From positions 262,600,077 to 262,664,076 of the forward strand of contig CP136061.1 in the NCBI GenBank assembly GCA_032622095.1: DNA of 64,000 nt, read 5' to 3'. This document shows positions 48,301 through 60,300 of this stretch, in pieces. The notes beneath the pieces were generated by a model. That model saw nothing but the letters and a program-made list of their open reading frames with translations, did not search any database and was not told the origin of the DNA. Position 1 is the first letter of the stretch. Every line of letters starts with the position of its first letter. This stretch comes from Siphonodentalium dalli. Its lineage: Eukaryota > Mollusca > Scaphopoda > Gadilida > Siphonodentaliidae. Both the position numbers and the translations under genes were made by a program.

Positions 48301-51300
48301 TAGCACGGGCTACAGGCCGTACTGTTTGTCTGATCATCATGAAATTTGTCATGGATGTTAATATTGACATGTAGATGCGAACGAGTAATTTTGGGGTAAA
48401 AAAAATGGCCGCCAGCAGCCATCTTGGATTTTACTCTTTGTATGACTAAATTCTTTAGCATGGGCTACAGGTCGTACCTTTAGTCTGAACGTCATAAAAT
48501 TTGTCATGGATGTTAACGATGACGTGTAGATGGGAACGACTCATTTTGGGGTCATTCGGCCGAAAACATGGCCGCCAGCAGCCATCTTGGATTTTACTTT
48601 TTACTTCATGTCTATAAACTAGTTTTAGACATTCAACTTTCCACATTCCTAATCGCTCCATTGACTGTAATACATTAAATTATTCCCTTTCCAAGTTGAG
48701 CTACAGTGTCATTGACACTTTCATTTTAGTTTTTCACCATTAGCGCGATAACTCACACAAATATTAACCAATTTCAACAATATTTGGTATATGAGACTCT
48801 TGCAACAATATCTCGGACGAGTTCGAAAACCTGGTTTGTCCGAATTTTTTTCCGGAGTTATGGGTCTTAGTTTGTCTATTTTAATAACAATTTTATCACC
48901 GTTAGTGCGATAACTCAATGAAATATTAACGGATTCAATTGATATTTGGTATATAGGTCTATTGCAATAATATACCACCGTCCGACTTTTTTCCCCGGAG
49001 TTGTGCACCTTATTGGCAGAAGTTTGGTTCGACTGCCAAAAAACTCAACAAAAGCATCTTAGATGCATACCCCTTGTTAACAATTTTATCACCGTTAGTG
49101 CGATAACTCAATGAAATATTAACGGATTCAATTGATATTTGGTATATATATATAAGCAACCCTACAAATGAATGAATTTAACCCTTTGAGTGCCAGCGGC
49201 CGATATTATCGGCCCTAAACCTACACAATAAGTCTGTTAAAGAATATAATAAAATATATTAAAATTGTAAAAAATTGTAAAAAAAAAAAAAAAAAAAAAA
49301 TGTTAAGCCAAAGCATTCTCTTATATATGCGAGTCGACCATAAGAGAATGCATTGGCACAGGGTATATGGGTTGATACAAAAATCGGACCTGGCACTCAA
49401 AGGGTTAAATAAAGTAACTACCCATAATGGGACGGCGAGTAAACTGTACTGTGTCCAATCCAATTCCAGGAACATTAGGGACCCATTGTCACGGAAACTT
49501 TCTAAAACCAGGAAAACGAGTCTAATGTTATGGAAATTACAGCTGTTCGCCCCAGGGCCCAGTCAGATTAATGCCTATTACACAATGAACATTGCACCCA
49601 GTCTGATTAATGCCTATTACACAATGCAGTAAGGTATCGCATTGCACTTCTGCCACTTGGGGATATTAAATTGACATCATGCTGTACCTGGAGGCGAACT
49701 CTCTATTGTATTGCAAATCTTGGTGTATCCTGGTGACATTGGCACCTTCTATGTACAGTACCAGGGCCAGAAACCTACATCACTAATGTAATCTCTAAAC
49801 CATCGCTTGACAGATGATGCCTATACAAAATTACAACCGTGTTGGAGTAACGTTACATTAACCACAGGAGCCTGGAATTTGGTCAAAAACCCTCTTTTAT
49901 TGGCGGAATCAGCACACGGGACCGCAGGTCATCGAAGGAACGAAACAGAAAATTGTTGCCACCCATTTTGAACTCAACTGTATTCCTACAAAAAATATTT
50001 TTTCACTAAAATCTGTTGGTACCCTCTTACACCCTAGATGCCAATCTACAACATTCCATAGGTATATTTTTCCAGTTCTTCGAAAATCTCACTCTATTTC
50101 GGTAATTTATTTTAAATTCACCAACGAAGACAAATGTGCCGCCTCTCCATTAAATAAAAGAGGGTTTTTGACAAAATTCCAGGCTCCTGTGCATTAACCC
50201 TACAAACGCGTTGATTGTAATTTTTCAATGCAGTCTCAATGCAGTTCCTACAGTAACACTCTAATTAATCGACTCCTTAAGTCGATTATTTAGAGAGTTA
50301 CTGTACTTAATTGGTCCAGAGGGACACTTACCATTATTTTGAGAATATGTGTAAGCTGTTATCTGGAAATCATGCAGTGGCTGAGCTAGATATAGATATC
50401 TCGTGCATGAGTTATTGTACTGGTACTTATTAGTGAAAGGGGTTACATGTACAGTAATGCTCAAAGTAATCGACTCCTTAACCACAGCAGAATTATGGGT
50501 AACTTTTCAGGATTTAGTCGGAAATATGGCTTGTTGCCATTCATTGGAAATACTTAGGGCATTACTGTACATGTACTTCTCTAAGCAACTTTTATATTGA
50601 TTGAAGAGATACACCTTTTTAAGGCGTGTTTACTTTAATTTTGCTAGTTTTTGGTCATACTTGCAACCTTTTTTTGGGCTAGTGACAGTTCACGTCAATC
50701 GAATGATGAATAAATGAATCATGATGACTTACATGTACGTCAGGCTACTTGAAGAGAAGATATCTGATTGATGTGAACTGTCATTAACTCCAAAAAATTG
50801 CAAGTACGGCTGAAATCTCGCAACATTAAAGTAAACAAGCATTAAAAGGTTGATTCCTACATGTATATCATTGTACAGCCTTCTATGGCTGAAATCACTT
50901 CATTCAACTTAATATTACTATTTATTATTACGACTTTCATTATGAGTACACACAATGTGACTATAAAGGCGGCCGATGGCGAGTCTCCATACCAGATTAA
51001 TATTACTATATATTATTACAGGACGACTTTCATTATGAGTACACACAATGTGACAATAAAGGCGGCCGATGGCGAGTCTCCATACCAGATTAATATTACT
51101 ATATATTATTACAGGACGACTTTCATTATGAGTACACACAATTTGACAATAAAGGCGGCCGATGGCGAGTCTCCATACCAGATTAATATTACTATATATT
51201 ATTACAGGACGACTTTCATTATGAGTACACACAATGTGACAATAAAGGCGGCCGATGGCGAGTCTCCATACCAGATTAATATTACTATTTATTATTACAG

Positions 51301-54300
51301 GACGACTTTCATTATGAGTACACACAATGTGACAATAAAGGCGGCCGATGGCGAGTCTCCATACCAGATTAATATTACTATATATTATTACAGGACGACT
51401 TTCATTATGAGTACACACAATGTGACAATAAAGGCGGCCGATGGCGAGTCTCCATACCAGATTAATATTACTATATATTATTACAGGACGACTTTCATTA
51501 TGAGTACACACAATGTGACAATAAAGGCGGCCGATGGCGAGTCTCCATACCAGATTAATATTACTATATATTATTACAGGACGACTTTCATTATGAGTAC
51601 ACACAATGTGACAATAAAGGCGGCCGATGGCGAGTCTCCATACCAGATTAATATTACTATATATTATTACAGGACGACTTTCATTATGAGTACACACAAT
51701 GTGACAATAAATTCGGCCGATGGCGAGTCTCCATACCGGATTAATATTACTATATATTATTACAGGACGACTTTCATTATGAGTACACGCAATGTGACAA
51801 TAAAGGCGGCCGATGGCGAGTCTCCATACCAGATTAATATTACTATATATTATTACAGGACGACTTTCATTATGAGTACACACAATGTGACAATAAAGGC
51901 GGCCGATGGCGAGTCTCCATACCAGATTAATATTACTATATATTATTACAGGACGACTTTCATTATGAGTACACACAATGTGACAATAAAGGCGGCCGAT
52001 GGCGAGTCTCCATACCAGATTAATATTACTATATATTATTACAGGACGACTTTCATTATGAGTACACACAATGTGACAATAAAGGCGGCCGATGGCGAGT
52101 CTCCATACCAGATTAATATTACTATATATTATTACCGGACGACTTTCATTATGAGTACACACAATGTGACAATAAAGGCGGCCGATGGCGAGTCTCCATA
52201 CCAGATTAATATTACTATATATTATTACAGGACGACTTTCATTATGAGTACACACAATGTGACAATATAGGCGGCCGATGGCGAGTCTCCATACCAGATT
52301 AATATTACTATATATTATTACAGGACGACTTTCATTATGAGTACACACAATGTGACAATAAAGGCGGCCGATGGCGAGTCTCCATACCAGATTAATATTA
52401 CTATATATTATTACAGGACGACTTTCATTATGAGTACACACAATGTGACAATAAAGGCGGCCGATGGCGAGTCTCCATACCAGATTAATATTACTATATA
52501 TTATTACAGGACGACTTTCATTATGAGTACACACAATGTGACAATAAAGGCGGCCGATGGCGAGTCTCCATACCAGATTAATATTACTATATATTATTAC
52601 AGGACGACTTTCATTATGAGTACACACAATTTGACAATAAAGGCGGCCGATGGCGAGTCTCCATACCAGATTAATATTACTATATATTATTACAGGACGA
52701 CTTTCATTATGAGTACACACAATGTGACAATAAAGGCGGCCGATGGCGAGTCTCCATACCAGATTAATATTACTATATATTATTACAGGACGACTTTCAT
52801 TATGAGTACACACAATGTGACAATAAAGGCGGCCGATGGCGAGTCTCCATACCAGATTAATATTACTATATATTATTACAGGACGACTTTCATTATGAGT
52901 ACACACAATGTGACAATAAAGGCGGCCGATGGCGAGTCTCCATACCAGATTAATATTACTATATATTATTACAGGACGACTTTCATTATGAGTACACACA
53001 ATGTGACAATAAAGGCGGCCGATGGCGAGTCTCCATACCAGATTAATATTACTATTTATTATTACAGGACGACTTTCATTATGAGTACACACAATGTGAC
53101 AATAAAGGCGGCCGATGGCGAGTCTCCATACCAGATTAATATTACTATATATTATTACAGGACGACTTTCATTATGAGTACACACAATGTGACAATAAAG
53201 GCGGCCGATGGCGAGTCTCCATACCAGATTAATATTACTATATATTATTACAGGACGACTTTCATTATGAGTACACACAATGTGACAATAAAGGCGGCCG
53301 ATGGCGAGTCTCCATACCAGATTAATATTACTATATATTATTACAGGACGACTTTCATTATGAGTACACACAATGTGACAATAAAGGCGGCCGATGGCGA
53401 GTCTCCATACCAGATTAATATTACTATATATTATTACAGGACGACTTTCATTATGAGTACACACAATGTGACAATAAAGGCGGCCGATGGCGAGTCTCCA
53501 TACCAGATTAATATTACTATATATTATTACAGGACGACTTTCATTATGAGTACACACAATGTGACAATAAAGGCGGCCGATGGCGAGTCTCCATACCAGA
53601 TTAATATTACTATATATTATTACAGGACGACTTTCATTATGAGTACACACAATGTGACAATAAAGGCGGCCGATGGCGAGTCTCCATACCAGATTAATAT
53701 TACTATTTATTATTACAGGACGACTTTCATTATGAGTACACACAATGTGACAATAAAGGCGGCCGATGGCGAGTCTCCATACCAGATTAATATTACTATA
53801 TATTATTACAGGACGACTTTCATTATGAGTACACACAATGTGACAATAAAGGCGGCCGATGGCGAGTCTCCATACCAGATTCACAAGGAGAGTGCAGCGG
53901 TGGAACTTTACCTCAAGGTCCAAAAAAAGGACCCAATTGTAGTAAGTACTTACTCTGAATATAGAGGGAGACAACCACGACCTCTTAACCCTATTGACCA
54001 TTAATGTCAAAATGCAAGCATAATTCTTATATGACGCTATATCATAAATTTGAAAATATTGTGTAGAAAAATGTGAATATCATTTTCTACACATTAGTGT
54101 AAGGTATTAGAACAAGAATTTACGTTGACCAATGGGCAACTCGAAACAATAACACCTGATAGTACTTTATTGGATCGACATGGGGTAAGTCGAGGGTGCA
54201 TATTTGAGCAATTGGCTACAAAAGTTCACACATGAGAAGCATTGATTGCTATTGAATAAATTCTATAATTCGTAGTTGTTATTCTATAAATCATTTATGT

Positions 54301-57300
54301 TTGTTCAAGTGAAACGAGATCAAAAATAGATGTTTTTATTTTAGTGGTATCTCCGCACAAAGAAATAATTGTTAATTGTGGTCACAAATGAATGAGGTCC
54401 CAGAGGGTGAATTTAGTGATGCTACCCCGCACAGCCGGCTAGCATCACTAAATTCACCCTCTGTGGACCTCATTCTGCTTAGGCCTCATCTTCTGGGATG
54501 TATCTATAGTATCAAACTAACTTTTCTTTTTAGTTACTTTTCCCCTTCTGTTCAGTTTCTATATCCCCCAATTTGCAGTTGATAAAATGCATAATCGAGG
54601 TGACTAATGGGTGAACATCACCAACTTCAACTGTGGAACTTCAATCTGATCATACATGTAGGTCTCCCATAGCCGTTGAGGCCTCAGCAGAATGAGGTTC
54701 CCAGAGGGTGAATTTGGTGACACTAGTCTGCTGTGTGGGACAGCGTCACTAAATTCACCCTCTGGGGACCTCATTCTGCAAATGACAGACACACTATATC
54801 CAGGTTTGTGAACCAAACTGACAATGTTATTTCATATTCAGACTTTGCTTGTGGCGAAGGAGAATATCTGGACTTGAAGGAACAGTTATGTAAATCATGT
54901 CCATCAGGAACTTCTTCTCTGGGCGGAGGGATACAATTTAACGATTGGGATCACATTCCTGATGGTTTCTCGCAGACGATTGAACCATTTGGGCAGCTGA
55001 TTTATGGAGGGAATAGAGGCTCACAGAACTGCTCTAGGTAAGAATCAGAATAGAATACAAAACTATTAGTTTTTATACGCCCTTTTGAAAAAAAGGCCGT
55101 ATTATAGTATTGGTCTGTCCGTCCGGGCGGGCGTCCGTCCGTTCCCACAAAATACCACTTATGTGTTTTCGAAGCCATTCAAATACCATTTGGACTCAAA
55201 TGATTGCTTATGTGGCTAGTCACATAAGCAACCTCATTTGACAGCTGAAATGTGATCTAAGTGGCCTGAGAAAGTCACTTTAAAAAAATGTCCTTTAATA
55301 AATGGAAACAATTTGTCCATCAATATGGATGTCCAACCAGTGTTCTATGGACACGGACGGACAGCTTAAGTGGCTAGCAACATTAGCAACCTTATTTACA
55401 AATATACAATATTTTTCTTAATATTGGTTAGTGGTGGAGGGGGGGGGGGGGGGTAGAGGAACTTGGTAATTTTCTCCAAACTTTAATTATTGCCTTTTTC
55501 ACAGAAAATACATGTTTTATTGTCACCAATGACAGTTTTTCTTATTCGCATGGTCATATTGAATGATAAAATGAGTGTAAAAACATGCTACATGAGACTA
55601 ACTGGCCACTACATGTTAATGTAAAAAAACACAGGCAGGGGGAAGAGGATCAGGGTTGGGGGGGAGATAAACTAGGTTATCTTCCTAACACCGGCATTTA
55701 CATCGATATTGCGCTAAGCTCATATATCACTGCACATGCCGATAATACGCATGTGTCTTACTAAAAGATATGAGGCTGGATTTAGGGAAGATGATCAGGG
55801 TGGGGGGAGATAACTAGGTTGTAGCACACTGGCATTGACATTAATGTCATTGCGCTAAGCTCGTACATCACTGTGCATGCCGATAATATACTTGTGTCTT
55901 ACTAAAAAATATGAGGCCGGATTTATGGGCTGATTATGTGCTATAAATAAAAAAAATGTCCACTTCAGCTCAGCATGGAAGGCTAAAGGGAGTTTCCTCG
56001 GGGGTTACGTGGATGGATGTTCCATCACGCTGGAGTACCCTATTCAGCTTGTTCGTGCTGGTGTACTCAAATTCGAGTATCAGTTCACAAGGAGCTCCAC
56101 GTCCTTGTTTCACTACCTGGTAAGTGTTTTATAGATTAACACTTTACCCAACAGAACGGCACTGTGCCAATGCATTCTCTTATATATGCGAGTCGACCAT
56201 AGGTCGCCTCGCATATATAAGAGAATGCATTGGCTTAACACATTAAAAATTAAAAAATTGTTAAAGAATGTAAGAAAAAATGGTAAAAAGTGTTAAAAAA
56301 AGATTTTTGTTAGGCCAATGCATTCTCTTATATATGCGAGGCGACCTATGGTCGACTCGCATATATAAGAGAATGCATTGGCACAGGGCATAACTATAAC
56401 CATCACAATGTGGTCAATGAGCCGGTTCCAATGATATCCATATTTGTATGGTTTTATTGAGACAGACCCAAGATAATTTAGGCTGTTGCAGCTTTATTTG
56501 GCCGTTTTTGGCCGGTTTGTTGGGTAAAGGGTTAATACTTTCATGACTGGTGCACCATTAAAGATCCTGTGCCAGTGAATTTTCATATACATGTGAGTCT
56601 CCCATAGAGAGCTTCGCATTTATAAGAGAATGCACTGGCTTACAAGGTCGAGGTAAATATTATTAGGTCAATGTATTCTCTTATATATGCGAGGCTCCCT
56701 ATGGGAGACTCGCATATATAAGAGAATGCATTGGCACAGGGTTTTCACAAATTTTCAGGAAACTCCAGTCATGGAAGGGTTGAAACTCCAAAATTTGTCA
56801 CACGCCCTAATAAAAGTTCACATCAAACTTATAGGTTGGTCTACCACTTACCAACTGATAGTGTTGAAACGATTAATCGACTAATCGAAATCGACGCGAT
56901 TATTAAATTAGTCGATTCCGAAATCGGCTAGTCGACTAGTCGGAACACACCCACCCCATTATGCCATCGCGAAAGCAGTGCCGTTGCTGCCGTTGCCGAA
57001 TTACTGGACAATTTAAACAATCAGGCTATCGAAATACACAATCACAATTAGCTTGTTAAAGCCTTCTTTGTTGTCCCTTTGATGCGATAACTGCTTTCAG
57101 TACTTGGTGTTCATGCACGAGCGCGGAACCCAATGACCTCAACTCAATGTATTTGTCGGCGCCGCGGCGGCTTATTCTTTGAAGTTGAGACGGCCGGCTT
57201 TGATAATCAACTTCAAAGAATCAGCGCCTATCGCAACCGTGTCTATTTCGGCGTGACGGAATTGATCTGAGTGATAACTGGTCAACGTGTTTGCAGGTGT

Positions 57301-60300
57301 GCAGGACTCAACTTCAATCAAGTTAGTTGCGAGGTGACATTATTAAGTTTTAAGTTTAATAACAAGTCCAATATATTATAGTTTATTGAAGCACTATTTT
57401 CAGCATACCTTTAAAGTTTATTTGTAAAATTGTGTGATATTTTTTACAACCACCACATGCATCAACTGACGCATGGGTGAGCGTATACGATCGCATGTTC
57501 TAGATATATTGTATTATAGATATAAATATAAAGCCAACCCGCGGTCGGCCATGATATGCATCGAATAGCGTCGCGTATTTCGAACTAAACTGGCGAGTCA
57601 CTTCGGAAATCCCACATCGTTTATGGGCTGTATTTTAGCACCTCAAACTTAAATCCTTCGCGGAATTGGCTATGTCATTAAGCTGATTAAGCTATGTCAT
57701 ATCGTGACCTTGCAATGAATACAAGGAACAACATTATGTACGCAATGCATGGCCCATTTTTAATATATCAGACTCTATATATACAGGGAACTTTACCACA
57801 TTCCGTGTCCGATATTTGTACATAACATCTGCGAGCATAAAAGGCTTGTATGCACTACAGCTGTTATAATATTTATTTTGTAACTTTTGTTTGACTCTGT
57901 CGGAGATGAAGTTCGTTTCTCAAAATATCTTGCATATCTTCATGTACGCCCGTTTGTGAAGTCAATCGGTGACAAGCACACTGGGCAAGTTCGAAACAAC
58001 GATGTTTGATTGTATGTAAGAACCGGTACGGCCCGGTAGACCATACCATATCAATTTTAAAGGAACATATTTACACAAAACATATAGAATAATGCACCGG
58101 TTTCTGATTGTTGCACGCGCTTCCACTCCGTAATCCGTAGCGGATCCGCGATCGATCAGGTGTTTGTCACCACCGTTTAGATACATACATCAACTGGATG
58201 GTAATTTGATTGTCATAAAACATCATATACCTGAGACAAATTAATAACCTATTAACCTTCAGTGATTTTAAGCCAAGTAATCACGGCAATTAGTGTTAAA
58301 TCACGTCTTGCTTTGCGTTCGAAAATGCAAAGTTGGTTACTAGTACTCAAAACAAACGGCAAATTATATACGTATATGAGCACAAAACGGTAAGTTTCGG
58401 AAGGGGTCCGACTAGTCGACTAATAGTCGATTCCCTCTGGCGACTAGTCGATTCCTCAAAACCACTAATCGTTTCAACACTACCAACTGAGGTGTGTAAG
58501 GTGACTGCACCAAATTCACCCTCTGGGGACCTCATTTTCAAATTAACATTGTTTTCAGTTACTTTTTCCCTTCTGTTTACTTTCTATGTGAAGATGGATA
58601 AATATTCGGATAAACACTTGAAAAGAAATCAAGTTCAAACAACCAGAACTGTATGAAAATTATATATTTATATATTTAAATGGCCATTTGTAACTATGCG
58701 ATAATAGTAATTAGACCCTGAAGTTGCTATATATCTTCTATGTCAGTTAGCCAATAAAATGCAGTCACTTCGCATCTAACTTACACATAAAAAGCTTTTA
58801 AAAATGAATTTACAGAGTTAGATATATACTCTTGAAATTTATCCCTTTACACTTTCTAAAGTATCATATACTACTCAGTAGTATTAACTGTTAGCACGCA
58901 TATGGGTATGTGGGGCCTGCAATCTTAATGCCCTAAATAATCGATGAATGGCAACAAGCCATATTTCCGACTAAATCCTGAATAGTTACCCATAATTATG
59001 CTGTGGTTAAGGAGTCAATTATTTAGGGCATTATTGTATATTTACTAGTGTTGTGAGGTTTTAGAATGTACGTTTCGGATTTTTCGGTAAAGAACCTCGG
59101 TTTCAGTTTCGGTTTTAGTAAGCAATCACTTAACATAGCAATTAGTCCAACACAACTGGACAAAACAGGCACTACCAGTTACAGAGGGTCATATTAAGTT
59201 GGGGAACAGCTTGCTCTGTTGCTAAATCATGAACTTTAATGAGAATGTGAGATAAAAGTTTAAGCAAACACAAAATAGTAGTGCCCGACTGACCATATTT
59301 CCAGACGCTGACTCAAACTTTTTTCCGACTGTACACAAATATTTCCACCATACCAAAATCAAAACATAAAAGGGAAACGCAAATACAGCGACGTTTCATA
59401 CAAGATGAAGTCCCGTGCGACTTATATATTGGTACCGATATCGTTTAAAGACAATTAAGGCCGTGGTAATCAATCAGTTACGGTATAGCAAGTGCGACAT
59501 GTGCCCAGTTCCTCGACAATGATGACGTAATTACGCATTTGATGTTCCCGCTCAGTTTGTGGGTTAGAGATACCGTTACGCGCAAAAATAACTGCCGCGA
59601 TCAACAAGATGCTGATAAGTGCACGTACATGTATACACGACAATTGGCCGACTCAAATTCGTAATATTTCGTTGAACGTTATTGATAAAAGTTCAATTTT
59701 ATTGACCAATTAGCCGGGAGAATGAAGTTAAGAAATTGCAGTTCTAACTACCGACTTTATTTCCGCACGGAACGAAATGTTTCGTCAAGCACACGCCATC
59801 AAGTCAAATAAAGTGCACACTTATTCTAAGACAGTTGACAATAAAGGTGACAAAAGTCAACGACCTACTGGACCATTTCCCATGTTGTATAACATTTCTT
59901 TTCGTTCACATTCTCATTTTTACAATGACATGCTTCCTCATTTCAGTTTCGTTTGGCAACTCAATGACGCTTACGATATTATAACAACACATATCTGAGA
60001 CGAAATGGACACATCCTGATATATAATTGATCAGAGAGGTCGATTATTTGACAACACTATCAACTAACAAGTCGATTCAATTGAAAAATAAACATACAAA
60101 AAAAAAATGTCGGTTGGGGCAGAATCACGTTGGTCGGTTTCGGTCGGTATTTTTTAAAACCGAAACCGAGTTGTTTTCTCGGTTAACCGCACAACACTAG
60201 TATTTACCACCATGAATTGTCATCGTTATTATAGATCCAGAATGATAAATGTCAGGCTAGTGACGACGCAGATGAAAGCAGCTGGCCGGAAGGTACAGGT

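Noticed and set aside
50918-54010. 1030-codon minus-strand and 469/555-codon plus-strand repeat proteins
   Set aside because: All arise from a 93-bp unit with no stop in those frames; the functional frame is that of ELAPOR exon 2, which has a stop per unit.
55969-55973. Alternative exon 4 acceptor four bases downstream (CTCAG)
   Set aside because: It would break the phase left by exon 3 and the conserved NCSSSAW reading.
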